A stretch of 36,347 nt of DNA from an uncultured Aquimarina sp. (GTDB lineage Bacteria > Bacteroidota > Bacteroidia > Flavobacteriales > Flavobacteriaceae), in NCBI GenBank assembly GCA_947497175.1, contig CANMFM010000009.1, positions 1 through 36,347 of the forward strand. Reading direction: 5' to 3'. This document shows, piece after piece, positions 1-9,600 of this stretch (positions are counted from its first letter, which is position 1; every line of letters begins with the position of its first letter). A model generated the notes under the pieces. It searched no databases, had not been told where the DNA came from, and saw nothing but the letters and a program-made list of their open reading frames with translations. The translations under genes were made by a program, and so were the position numbers.

Positions 1-75
<75 letters not shown>

Positions 76-78
76 TTG

Positions 79-111
79 AAACCCTTCATTATACTAATGA
101 AGGGTTTTTTT
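79..111 (+). terminator. rrn operon intrinsic terminator
   Basis: A perfect 13-bp inverted repeat (79-91 and 95-107) with a 3-base loop runs into a T tract ending at 111. It lies a few bases after 5S and ends the rRNA transcript. Confidence 0.93.
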
Positions 112-258
112 ATACACCAAAATCAAAAACTCCTGTCGTTAGACTTGCCTATAAAACAAGGACACGGTATTTTTATTGAATGGAATAGAACAAATAAGAA
201 CTAAAAGCCTCTGGTGGGTAATATTATTTAGTTTCACTCTTTTTAACTAACATTTACA

Positions 259-885
259 ATGAAAATACAATCTCAAATAGAAGAAAGATGGAACTGGCTA
301 ACCCATGGATTAGGATTTGTTTTATCTATTATAGGCGTCTTTCTATTGATCACTGAAAATTCTAATAAAACACAATACAGCACTTTTTCAATTATAGTAT
401 ATTCAGGATCTTTATCAATGCTATATTTTGCTTCAACAGCATATCATTACTCCTCTAAGATTGCTCTGAAGAAAAAGTTAAGAATAATGGATCATATTAG
501 TATTTATTTTCTCATTGCCGGTACATATTCCCCTGTTTGTTTGATCACCTTAGTAGATAGTAATGGAATTTTACTTTTTATAGTAGTTTGGTCTATTGCT
601 ATATTTGGATCTTTTTTGAAGTTGTTTTTTACCGGAAGATTTCAGTTCTTATCCATAATTCTTTATTTGATCATGGGTTGGTTAATCGTTTTTGATATAG
701 ATGCATTACACCAAAAAGTTAGTACTGAAGGAATAAACTATTTAATAATGGGGGGATTGGCCTATACTATTGGCATCGTTTTTTATGCATTAAAAAAAAT
801 ACCATTTAGCCATGTTATATGGCATCTTTTTGTGATCGCAGGAAGTGTTTTTCATTATCTATTAATAGTCTGCCACATCATTTAA
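259..885 (+). CDS. Hemolysin III / TrhA (PAQR-like) family membrane protein
   Basis: This 208-residue polytopic inner-membrane protein has about seven hydrophobic segments. It carries the family signature: THG near residues 15-17, STAYH at 59-63, DH at 78-79 with IAGTYSP at 86-92, and a C-terminal HVIWHLF at 185-191. His63, Asp78, His185 and His189 are the positions expected for the buried metal site of the PAQR/HlyIII superfamily. The family name comes from a reported Bacillus haemolysin; bacterial members are better viewed as membrane-homeostasis or hydrolase-like proteins, and haemolytic activity should not be assumed. The ATG at 259 is the natural start, just before the conserved EERWNWLTH. 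No clear TAnnTTTG promoter is visible in 112-258. The gene ends 3 bases from the convergent fusion gene, with no terminator between. Confidence 0.88.
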   Translation: MKIQSQIEERWNWLTHGLGFVLSIIGVFLLITENSNKTQYSTFSIIVYSGSLSMLYFASTAYHYSSKIALKKKLRIMDHISIYFLIAGTYSPVCLITLVDSNGILLFIVVWSIAIFGSFLKLFFTGRFQFLSIILYLIMGWLIVFDIDALHQKVSTEGINYLIMGGLAYTIGIVFYALKKIPFSHVIWHLFVIAGSVFHYLLIVCHII

Positions 886-888
886 GAA

Positions 889-3156
889 TTAAACTTTTAT
901 AAGATTCTTTTGTTGAATTTCTTTAGTTGATAATTCCTTATGGATGATTGCAGCAAGTTTATCAGATAAAGACGAGATTCTACCGGCATGTTCTACATGC
1001 CATATAGGTTTATCATCTACCAAATTACCTCCTAATAATGGTCCAATGACATAAAATCCTGTAGAAGCTTCTAATGAGGTATTTACGGCAATCCCTCTAC
1101 GCGATCCATTAATTTCGCAAATATTATTTTTAATTAAACTACTTAGTAAGGTATTTTCATTATTTGGATCATTAATATCTGAACTCCCGGAACAATTAAT
1201 GATAACATCCACAGGTTTATTATGCTTGATTACTTCATTATTTGTTTCATAAGCAAACTGCAATCCATTGTTGGTGCTAGATACAATACCCGAAAATTTA
1301 CCAGAAATATTCGTTAATCGCTCTTGAGCGTGAAGATTCTGTACTACTTGTGAATAATGAGATCCGGCTTCTCTTTGCCTTTTTCCGATTTCATTGCCAA
1401 TTTGTGTGGCAAATTTTCTTTTTTCTGCAGCACTTAGTTTATCTAGCAAAGAACAAAATACTTCAGATATTGGTTGTATGGTATATATTGAACTTATCTT
1501 ATGTTGATCTGCATAATCCAAATCATTTTTTGCAGCTTTTTCTATGTCAGATGCTGTAATTTTTTCTTCTTTGCTAAGCTTTATAAGATTTGTTGGAGTA
1601 AAGGTAATAGAGGGGTCTATATCCATTTTGGCATCAGGAAACTTGCCTTGAGTTGACAAGGCATAAAAATGATGAATACCTGAGGTAATATCCGGGTCAT
1701 CATTAAGTTTGTATACCAGTTCTATACCACTGGCATTTGTACCAATTATCAAAACATTGATTTTCCTGTTTTGTTTTTTGTTTATAAGGTTTTTTATTTC
1801 ATTTAGTATGGTGTTTAAACTTGGAGTATAGGGGTCTTCAATCATAATACCATTATCCTTACCCACAAGCAAATCATTTGTTGAGAATAATTTACGATTT
1901 GGTGCCGATCCAGTGGCAAGTACTACCTTCTTTGATAAAACCGGGGAAAAATTATTCTTTAAATTGATGGTATAATTATCAGATAATTTATCGACAGAAA
2001 GAACCTCATCAGTAATATAGTCTATTGATAACATCCCCTGGTTCACGGCTGATTGTATTTTTTTCTCTACTACTTCAGAAATATAGTTACCAAAAAAACT
2101 TCTAGGGATATACAGTTCTAACCATTTATCTTTTTCGATAGCATTATAATTATCTTCGTACCATTTTTGAGTTAATTTACCACCTTGTACAAGAGCGTTT
2201 TCAACTAGTTCCTTTTTATTTAATGTTAGCCATTTAATAAAATGATTTAATTCTTGAGACGACAAGAATTGAGATAACGGTTTAATTAATAATGAAGTGT
2301 CTGTAGACCTGTATCCATACGGTATACCCGTATGAAATTCTTTACTTTTCTCTATTATAGATAATCTTAGCGGATGTTTCTTAGTCTTGTAAAGATCTAA
2401 TAATTTAATAATAGTGAACGATGTAGAAATACCAGATCCAACAAAAGTTAAGTCATTTTGTATATTTGATCTATAGGGTTTTCTGGTTTTAATAATTTTA
2501 CCTGGATTGCCAACGACTGTACAATAATCAGGTACATCTTTTATCACTACTGTTCCAGCTCCGATGGTACACCATTTACCAATCTTTACTTTGGGAATTA
2601 CGCAAGCGCTTACCCCTACATGAGTTCCTTCACCTATTTCTACGTGCCCGCAAAGGGCCGCTTGCGGTGATATGTGTGCATAGTCTCCTATAATATTGTC
2701 ATGATCAATACTAGCGCCGGTATTAATAATAACGTGTTTTCCTACAGAAGTATTAGGTTGAATTATTGCACCTGCAAAAACTACGGTTCCTTCTCCTATG
2801 GTTGCTTTTGGTGATATTATTGCTGTATCATGAATTGCAGTATAAAAACCACTTTTCAGTAATTGAGAAATCTCTAATCGCTCACGGTTATTTCCAACCG
2901 ATATAATAAACGGGGGCCCTTGATGAGGAAAAGAGTCTATATCTTGTCTAACGCCTTTATTTACTTTGGGTACTAAATGGTGTTTTCGATTTGGATTATC
3001 ATCAAAATATTCATGAACGGCAATCTCTTCACAGCCCAGTGTTTCTTTGATCACTTGTGAGTGACCGCCAGCACCATATAATCTAACTTCAGATATCTTT
3101 TGGGATGAGTTGTCAGAGGATTCAGGTTTTTCAGTAAGCCTTTCCTTATCAAGCAT
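889..3156 (-). CDS. Fusion protein: PglD/NeuD-like acetyltransferase + FAD/NAD(P)-binding domain
   Basis: Two families are joined in one 755-residue frame. Residues about 24-225 match PglD/NeuD sugar O/N-acetyltransferases: a Rossmann-like YGAGGHSQ at 27-34, then left-handed beta-helix hexapeptides (ATIGEGTVVFAGAIIQP), the catalytic-type SIDHDN at 149-154 and a C-terminal VVGNPGK. Residues about 235-745 begin with FVGSGISTSF (238-247), a dinucleotide-binding Gly motif, followed by GIPYG at 277-281. This resembles the FAD-NAD(P)-binding family PF13454, proteins of uncertain substrate often placed near N-hydroxylating flavoenzymes. PglD homologues are usually about 210 residues, so the flavoprotein is a full extra module. 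The start ATG at 3156 follows a possible promoter (3202-3209). No biosynthetic neighbours are present, so the acceptor and substrate are unknown. The domain calls are secure; any joint function is inference. Confidence 0.82.
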   Translation of the reverse strand: MLDKERLTEKPESSDNSSQKISEVRLYGAGGHSQVIKETLGCEEIAVHEYFDDNPNRKHHLVPKVNKGVRQDIDSFPHQGPPFIISVGNNRERLEISQLLKSGFYTAIHDTAIISPKATIGEGTVVFAGAIIQPNTSVGKHVIINTGASIDHDNIIGDYAHISPQAALCGHVEIGEGTHVGVSACVIPKVKIGKWCTIGAGTVVIKDVPDYCTVVGNPGKIIKTRKPYRSNIQNDLTFVGSGISTSFTIIKLLDLYKTKKHPLRLSIIEKSKEFHTGIPYGYRSTDTSLLIKPLSQFLSSQELNHFIKWLTLNKKELVENALVQGGKLTQKWYEDNYNAIEKDKWLELYIPRSFFGNYISEVVEKKIQSAVNQGMLSIDYITDEVLSVDKLSDNYTINLKNNFSPVLSKKVVLATGSAPNRKLFSTNDLLVGKDNGIMIEDPYTPSLNTILNEIKNLINKKQNRKINVLIIGTNASGIELVYKLNDDPDITSGIHHFYALSTQGKFPDAKMDIDPSITFTPTNLIKLSKEEKITASDIEKAAKNDLDYADQHKISSIYTIQPISEVFCSLLDKLSAAEKRKFATQIGNEIGKRQREAGSHYSQVVQNLHAQERLTNISGKFSGIVSSTNNGLQFAYETNNEVIKHNKPVDVIINCSGSSDINDPNNENTLLSSLIKNNICEINGSRRGIAVNTSLEASTGFYVIGPLLGGNLVDDKPIWHVEHAGRISSLSDKLAAIIHKELSTKEIQQKNLIKV

Positions 3157-3201
3157 GGTTAATTCTTCTAAATATTGTTCTTAAAAATAATTTGTGCCTT
3201 A

Positions 3202-3209
3202 CAAATATA
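3202..3209 (-). promoter_or_regulatory. Possible -7 box of the fusion gene
   Basis: On the minus strand this reads TATATTTG, an exact match to the Bacteroidota TAnnTTTG element, about 45 bases before the ATG at 3156. No TTG is seen at the usual upstream distance, so support is partial. The rest of 3210-3420 is very AT-rich with no gene that I can support. Confidence 0.35.
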
Positions 3210-3420
3210 TAGATAAATATCTATACTTATGTTTTTTAATGATTTTATAATATGTTGACTGTAAGAGTATTAATATATTTTTAATCTATTGTTAAATTCT
3301 TATTATATTTTCAATCTTTGATAAAACATTCTTCAATAAATTTGATTATCCTCAACAGTTTAGTTCTAATTTTTATAGGTTTTGAATATGTTAAGATGTA
3401 AAAACAAAAAATAGATGATT

Positions 3421-3849
3421 TTATTGTGAAATGAAGTCTTTATATTCTACAAAAAATGCCTCTAGTTTGCTCATACGATCATTTAAAAAGTGCATTGTCT
3501 TGTCCCAGGTATCTTTATTGTGCACACTTACGTTTTGTTCTTCGACATATATTCTGGAAATAACTTTTCCATTATCCAACAGGTATTGATCGTCAAAAAT
3601 AATATGTTCTAAATATTCAGTTTTGATACTATTTTTCAAGCTTAAAAGCTTGTCGTAATAATAGGCTCTAATCACCTCATCATATGGCTCTATATCCATA
3701 GATACCTGAGCTTTTTTTGTTGTGAAAGTAAATTTTAGTGAGACATCTTTAATTTTGGTATTATACAACAACCATTTACGGGGATATTGCTTTCCAAAAC
3801 GAATCCAGAACTCTTGCCTTATTTTTTTAGATTCTTCTTTACTAAACAT
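3421..3849 (-). CDS. DUF4268 domain-containing protein
   Basis: This is a 142-residue soluble protein with no signal peptide or membrane segment. The N-terminal block SKEESKKIRQEFWIRFGK (3-20) followed by PRKWLLYNTKIKD is the hallmark of DUF4268, a family found alone in Bacteroidota and attached to nuclease-like domains elsewhere. The predicted fold is mixed alpha/beta. Its molecular role is unknown. It is the last gene of an operon: its ATG lies 2 bases after the stop of the ZIP transporter gene, which overlaps the methyltransferase gene. The operon context does not explain its function. Confidence 0.8.
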   Translation of the reverse strand: MFSKEESKKIRQEFWIRFGKQYPRKWLLYNTKIKDVSLKFTFTTKKAQVSMDIEPYDEVIRAYYYDKLLSLKNSIKTEYLEHIIFDDQYLLDNGKVISRIYVEEQNVSVHNKDTWDKTMHFLNDRMSKLEAFFVEYKDFISQ

Positions 3850-3851
3850 AA

Positions 3852-4529
3852 TTATAATATATAGGCGGTAAATGTAGCGATAAGAATAACAAGAAGTTTT
3901 GAAACATTAAACTTATGGCCTTCATTACTTTCAAAGAGAATAGTAGTCGAAACATGTAGAAAAATACCTATAACTAAAGCCGTAATTTCTTTATAATAAT
4001 TTTGAACCACACCAATATATTCACTCATAAAAGTCCCAAAAGGTGTCATAAAAGCAAAAATAGTAAGTGTTAAGATTATTACTGTCTTTTTAATTTTAGT
4101 GTTCAATAAAAAAGTAGTAAGAATCATGGCAATAGGAATCTTATGAATAATAATCCCGATTAGAATTCCATCAGTATGGTGTATAGGAAATCCTTCTAGT
4201 ATTGCATGTAATCCAAGGCTAATAAACAGTAACTTCGGAATTCGATAGCTGTTCGCACCTAAATGAATATGACCATGCTCTGCACCTTTTGAAAAATATT
4301 CTAGAACTTTTTGAAGAAGTATCCCAATCATGATCCAAACGCCGGTTCGTTTTGCAAAAGGATTATCTTCAAAGACTTCGGGTAATAGATCAAAAATTGT
4401 AATGGCTAGCAGAAAAGCTCCACTAAACGCCAAAAGTAATTTTAAATTCTTCTGGTTTGAGGGTCTAAAAATAAAAACAATTAGAGCCCCGATAAAAACG
4501 GCAGATATTGATAAAATGTAATTGTGCAC
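3852..4529 (-). CDS. ZIP family divalent metal transporter
   Basis: This 225-residue inner-membrane protein has about seven to eight hydrophobic helices. The two metal-site helices of ZIP transporters are visible: HAILEGFP (108-115) supplies His108 and Glu112, and the next helix has IIHKIPIA (127-134) with His129. A short His-rich stretch, EHGHIH (84-89), sits in the cytoplasmic loop before helix 4, as is common in ZIPs. It probably imports Zn2+ or a related divalent cation; the exact ion cannot be read from sequence. His-Lys replaces the His-Glu of classic ZIP helix 5, which puts it with the divergent flavobacterial ZIPs. Its ATG overlaps the upstream methyltransferase stop by one base (TAATG), so the two are translationally coupled. 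Confidence 0.85.
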   Translation of the reverse strand: MHNYILSISAVFIGALIVFIFRPSNQKNLKLLLAFSGAFLLAITIFDLLPEVFEDNPFAKRTGVWIMIGILLQKVLEYFSKGAEHGHIHLGANSYRIPKLLFISLGLHAILEGFPIHHTDGILIGIIIHKIPIAMILTTFLLNTKIKKTVIILTLTIFAFMTPFGTFMSEYIGVVQNYYKEITALVIGIFLHVSTTILFESNEGHKFNVSKLLVILIATFTAYIL

Positions 4530-5260
4530 TATCTAAATATTAATATAAGTCTGTGTGATGTTTTTGAATTGAATTTTTGTAATTGGTAATTACCAAAGAT
4601 ATCCAGTAGATCTACATTAGCTTTATCAAAATAGTTTTCAAAATCTTTGAGCGTAATGGCTTTAACCCGTTCTGTGTAGAAGAAATCTTCATCTTTATCA
4701 TTAAACCTAATTTCCTTAAATATGTACCCATCCTGAAGGTATCTTTTTATTTTAAAAAGGATTCCATCTACTTCTTTATTTTCTTCAGGAACAAGATTAT
4801 CTATCACATGTTCTACATTCATAAAGTCAATAACTCCAAAACCTCTTGTATTAAGGTCCGCTTTTATGGACTTTATCGTATTCAAATTATCCTCTTCTTT
4901 ATCAAAATATCCAAAACTCGTAAAAAGATTAAAAACCGCAGAGAATTTCTCAGAGTAAGGGCGGCACATATCATGAACTCTAAATTTTAGGGTTTCATTT
5001 TCAAATTGTGATGCATATTCAATACTATTTTTTGAAAGATCTACTCCGGTAACATCGTATCCCAGCGTATTTAAATAGATACTATGGCGACCTTTACCAC
5101 AAGCAAGATCCAAAATTTTCTCACCTTGTTCTAAACTAAGATACGTTGTGAGATTATCCATGAAATTACGGGCTTCAGTATGATTTCTATCTTTATATAA
5201 TATATGATAGTAGGGAGTGTCAAACCATGACGCATACCACATTGTTGAATCTTTTAGCAT
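4529..5260 (-). CDS. Class I SAM-dependent methyltransferase
   Basis: This is a soluble methyltransferase of about 243 residues. Motif I is KILDLACGKGRHS (starting near residue 48 from the ATG at 5260), and the acidic end of strand beta2 is VTGVDLS. The C-terminal half has the usual seven-strand Rossmann pattern with LFTSFGYF at motif IV. The substrate cannot be assigned; similar proteins are annotated only as methyltransferase-domain proteins. Start: the frame extends to a TTG at 5269, but ATG codons exist at 5260 and 5242. A TAATTTTG box at 5274-5267 would start RNA near 5260, so 5260 (leaderless) or 5242 (short leader, directly before WYASWFDTPYYH) is more likely. It heads the operon with the ZIP and DUF4268 genes. 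Confidence 0.8.
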   Translation of the reverse strand: MLKDSTMWYASWFDTPYYHILYKDRNHTEARNFMDNLTTYLSLEQGEKILDLACGKGRHSIYLNTLGYDVTGVDLSKNSIEYASQFENETLKFRVHDMCRPYSEKFSAVFNLFTSFGYFDKEEDNLNTIKSIKADLNTRGFGVIDFMNVEHVIDNLVPEENKEVDGILFKIKRYLQDGYIFKEIRFNDKDEDFFYTERVKAITLKDFENYFDKANVDLLDIFGNYQLQKFNSKTSHRLILIFR

Positions 5261-5266
5261 AGGGCG

Positions 5267-5274
5267 CAAAATTA
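5267..5274 (-). promoter_or_regulatory. -7 box for the methyltransferase operon (near-leaderless)
   Basis: On the minus strand this reads TAATTTTG followed by CGCCCTATG. It is an exact TAnnTTTG element with only 6 bases before the ATG at 5260, so the transcript would begin at or very near that codon. No -33 TTG is found at 17-23 bases. Confidence 0.5.
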
Positions 5275-5278
5275 ATGT

Positions 5279-5286
5279 ATTTTTGC
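5279..5286 (+). promoter_or_regulatory. -7 box for the THUMP methyltransferase gene
   Basis: TATTTTTG followed by CGG is an exact TAnnTTTG match. It overlaps the upstream ATG at 5275 and argues that translation starts further down, at 5314 (GTG) or 5332 (ATG). A -33 TTG at canonical spacing is absent. Confidence 0.45.
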
Positions 5287-5313
5287 GGTTTAATTATATC
5301 GAATTCGAAGATA

Positions 5314-6474
5314 GTGAGTAATTCATTTAAAATGGTAGCCAAAACCCTTTACGGTTTTGAAGAAGTTCTAGCAACCGAACTTAGAAATTTAAGAGCTCAA
5401 AAAGTTCAAGTAGGTAATCGTGTAGTAAGTTTTTATGGAGACACCGGTTTTATGTACAAAGCAAATCTGTGCTTACGAACGGCCATTAAAATCCTAAAAC
5501 CTATTACCTCTAAAAAAATCAGAAACGAGAAAGATTTATACGATTTTATCCAGAGTATCCGATGGGATGAGTATTTGGGTGTTGATGATACTTTTGCCAT
5601 TCATGCAACCGTAAATTCTACACTATTCAATCATTCTAAGTTTATTGCACTAAAAAGTAAGGATGCTATTGTAGATAAATTTAGAAAAGAAACAGGAAAA
5701 AGACCAAGTATTGATCTGGATCACCCTGATCTTTCGATTGATATACATATCCAACAAGATATGTGTACTGTGTCTCTTGATAGCTCAGGAGGGTCGTTAC
5801 ATCAAAGGGGGTATCGAACTGCGACCAATATCGCACCTATTAACGAAGTTTTGGCAGCGGGTTTATTGTTACTTTCAGGATGGGATGGTCAATGTGATTT
5901 TTTAGATCCGATGTGTGGTAGTGGTACCATGGCTATAGAGGCCGCGATGATTGCATGCAATATTCCGGCAAACCTAAACCGAAAAGAATTTGCTTTCGAA
6001 AAGTGGTTGGATTGGGATATGGATTTATTTGAAAAAATTGAAGAAGTATGTCTAAGTAAAACCCGAGATTTTCAGCATTCAATACTAGGTATGGATAAAG
6101 CTCCGTCTGCCGCTAGAAAGGCACTCACGAATGTTGAAAATGCAAACCTTACAGATTTTGTAAAAATACAACAAGGTGATTTTTTCGAATCTGAAAAACA
6201 TGTCGAAGGACCTTTACACATGGTTTTTAATCCTCCGTATGATGAGCGGTTAGAAATTGATATAGAAGACTTTTACTCTAAAATAGGAGATACGCTAAAA
6301 AAAGGATATCCCGGTACCAATGCATGGTTTATAACAGGAAACCTAGAGGCTTTAAAGTATGTTGGACTTCGACCCTCTAGAAAAATAAAGGTTTTTAATG
6401 GTAAACTTGAATCACGTTTAGTAAAATATGAGATGTATGCCGGAAGCAAAAGAACCAAGTTTCAGCAAAAGTAG
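5314..6474 (+). CDS. THUMP-domain class I SAM RNA methyltransferase (RlmL N-terminal-half-like)
   Basis: The protein is about 386 residues. An N-terminal ferredoxin-like/THUMP region (about 1-165) is followed by a Rossmann methyltransferase with the SAM loop FLDPMCGSGTMA (near 196) and the catalytic NPPY (about 306-309). NPPY marks N-methylation of an exocyclic amine, here expected to be a guanine-N2 of rRNA, as in the RlmL/RlmK family (m2G2445 in E. coli). The protein lacks the RlmK half, as is normal outside gamma-proteobacteria. Start choice: the frame opens with an ATG at 5275, but that codon overlaps the promoter box. GTG at 5314 (SNSFKMVAKT) fits the short extension I recall in relatives, and ATG at 5332 is the alternative. 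It is divergent from the methyltransferase operon. Confidence 0.87.
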   Translation: MSNSFKMVAKTLYGFEEVLATELRNLRAQKVQVGNRVVSFYGDTGFMYKANLCLRTAIKILKPITSKKIRNEKDLYDFIQSIRWDEYLGVDDTFAIHATVNSTLFNHSKFIALKSKDAIVDKFRKETGKRPSIDLDHPDLSIDIHIQQDMCTVSLDSSGGSLHQRGYRTATNIAPINEVLAAGLLLLSGWDGQCDFLDPMCGSGTMAIEAAMIACNIPANLNRKEFAFEKWLDWDMDLFEKIEEVCLSKTRDFQHSILGMDKAPSAARKALTNVENANLTDFVKIQQGDFFESEKHVEGPLHMVFNPPYDERLEIDIEDFYSKIGDTLKKGYPGTNAWFITGNLEALKYVGLRPSRKIKVFNGKLESRLVKYEMYAGSKRTKFQQK

Positions 6475-6634
6475 TTTTTGTCATTTCTGGCGATGCGTAA
6501 AATAACGATTGGTTAATTAATTCTTAAAATCAATTTGGCAGGAAGTAGTTTTATGTTTTTGTTAAGAGATTATTATTGAAATAACGATAATTTTCTGGTT
6601 CAAACACAACAAACAACTAATACTTCCTGTTTAT

Positions 6635-9600
6635 ATGAAAACAAAACTCACTCATCTCTTATTTTTAGCATTTTTATTTACGATTTCTTATCAGGCCACA
6701 GGGCAACGATCCAAAGGGAAACAAACAGTAGAATCGGCATTTACAGATTCTATTTTTTCGGGATTAAAATTAAGAAATATAGGTCCGGCTTTTATGTCTG
6801 GACGAATTGCAGATATCGCTATACATCCTAAAAATGAAAATATCTGGTATGTTGCAGTCGGCTCTGGCGGTGTATGGAAAACAATAAATTCTGGTACGAC
6901 CTGGAATCCCGTTTTTGATGATCAAACATCCTATTCTATAGGATGCGTAACTATTGATCCCAATGATCATAATATTATTTGGGTCGGTACCGGCGAAAAT
7001 GTCGGAGGACGCCATGTAGGATATGGCGACGGGATCTACAAAAGTGCCGATGGCGGCGCTTCCTGGGAGAATATGGGCTTAAAAACATCTGAGCATATTT
7101 CTAAAATTGTGATACATCCAGAGAATTCTGATGTGATTTGGGCTGCGGTACAAGGACCATTATGGAAGAAAGGAGGAGAACGAGGGCTATACAAATCGAT
7201 CGACGGAGGAAAAACCTGGAAGAAAACACTGGGAGATGATCAATGGGTGGGTGTAACCGATTTGATCCTTGATCCCCGTAATCCAGATCGACTCTATGCC
7301 GCCACATGGCAGCGCCACAGAACTGTAGCTGCCTATATGGGGGGTGGGCCAGGATCAGGAATTCATCGTAGTACCGATGGAGGAGAAACCTGGCAGGAAC
7401 TCAAAAACGGATTGCCAAAATCACAGATGGGAAAAATAGGTCTCGCTATTTCACCCCAAAACCCAGACATTTTATATGCAGCCATAGAATTAGATCGAAG
7501 AACAGGAGGCGTATATCGATCTCCAGATCGCGGTACTACATGGGAAAAATGTTCTGATGCAGTAGCCGGAGCAACCGGACCTCATTACTATCAAGAATTA
7601 TATGCCTCGCCTCATCATTTTGAAAAACTGTTTTTGGTAGATAGCAGAATGCAGATATCTGATGATGGAGGAAAAACATTTTATAGAATGAACTCTAAGC
7701 ATAAGCATGGAGATAATCATGCAGTAGCTTTTAAAAAGAATGACCCTGATTATCTTTTAGTAGGTACAGACGGTGGTTTATACGAAACATTTGATCTGAC
7801 CAAAAATTGGCGTTTTATCGATAATTTACCCGTTACCCAGTATTATAAAGTCGCCGTAGATGATGCAAAGCCTTTCTATAATATTTATGGAGGAACCCAG
7901 GATAATAGTACGCAAGGAGGACCATCAAGAACCGATAATGTGCACGGTATCCAAAACTCTGACTGGAAAATTGTACTCAATTGGGACGGACATCAACCCG
8001 CTACAGAGCCTGGCAACCCAAATATTATGTATGCCGAGCGACAAGAAGGAAATCTTTCGCGAATTGATTTAACAACAGGAGAAGTTATAGATATACAACC
8101 ACAACCCGGAGCGAATGAAAGTTTTGAACGCTTTAACTGGGATGCTCCTATTTTGGTAAGTGCTCATGATCCAAAGCGTATATATTTTGCATCACAACGA
8201 TTATGGAGGTCTGATAATCGGGGTGACAAATGGACCGCACTTTCTGGAGATTTAACCAAAAACGAAGAGCGAATAGAATTATCCATCATGGGTAAAAAAC
8301 AATCGTGGGATGCCCCCTGGGATTTTTTGGCAATGTCTAATTATAATACGATTACTTCGATAGCAGAGTCACCAAAGAATGAAAATGTTTTATATATCGG
8401 TACTGATGATGCGATTATACAAGCCACAGAAGATGGAGGTGCAAATTGGCGAAAAATTAATGTTGGGTCGTTACCAGGTGTGCCTGCCACTGCTTTTGTT
8501 AACGATATTAAAGCGGATCTTTTTGATGCGAATACCGTGTATGTTGTATTAGATAATCATAAGTACGGTGATTTTAACCCTTATGTAGTAAAGAGTGTCG
8601 ATAACGGGCGTACCTGGAAATCTATAAAAGGTAATCTTCCTAAGAGAACATTGGTATGGCGAATTGTACAGGATCATGTACAACCAAATTTATTTTTTGC
8701 AGCAACAGAGTTCGGGATTTATTTTACGGTAAACGGAGGGAACCAATGGGTAAAGTTGAAAGGGAATATGCCTACGATTTCTTTCAGAGATTTGGCTATA
8801 CAACGACGAGAGAATGACTTAGTTGGAGCTTCTTTTGGAAGAGGATTCTTTGTATTTGATGATTATACCGCTTTAAGATCAGTATCTGAAGCAAAACTTA
8901 AAGAAGAAGCTGTATTGTTTCCTGCCCGGGATGCCTGGTGGTATATTCCTAGACCTGATCTTAGTTTTGATGATGAAAAAGGAAGCCAGGGAGCATCGCA
9001 TTATGTGGCACCCAATCCTGATTTTGGAGCCGTTTTTACGTATTATCTAAAAGATGGTTTTAAAACCAGTGAAGAAAAACGAAAGGAAACCGAAAAGAAA
9101 AACGAAGGAAAGGATATCGCTTTTCCTGGCTGGGATAAAGTAGAGGCAGAACGTACAGCGGCTAAACCACAAATTATTCTTACCATAACCAATAGTGCTG
9201 GCCAAACTATTCGAAGAATACAAGGGCCAATTACTTCTGGTTTTCATAGAGTGTCCTGGGATTTGCGTTACCCGGCAACCGAGTCGATTACACTTAAAGA
9301 ACAAGAGTATCCCTATGGTGCGCCACGCGGACTTATGGCGGTTCCCGGACAATATACTGCAACATTATCTAAAGTCGTAGACGGGAAAACAACGCAACTT
9401 TCGGATCCTAAATCATTTACAGTGAAGAAAATGCGAGAAGGAGCATTAAAAGGCGCTACGCCTGAAAAAGCTGCCACTTTTTGGAGAAATTTTGAAGAAG
9501 CTCAAGGAAAAGTTTCTGCATTAGATATCAAGATTGGAAAACTAGAAAAACGTGTCAGCGCTATGAACAGAGCCCTGAGAAATGCTAATACAGCACCAGG

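Noticed and set aside
9047..9352. 101-codon minus-strand frame inside the propeller gene
   Set aside because: Antisense shadow of a clearly coding + strand region; low-complexity translation without a start context.
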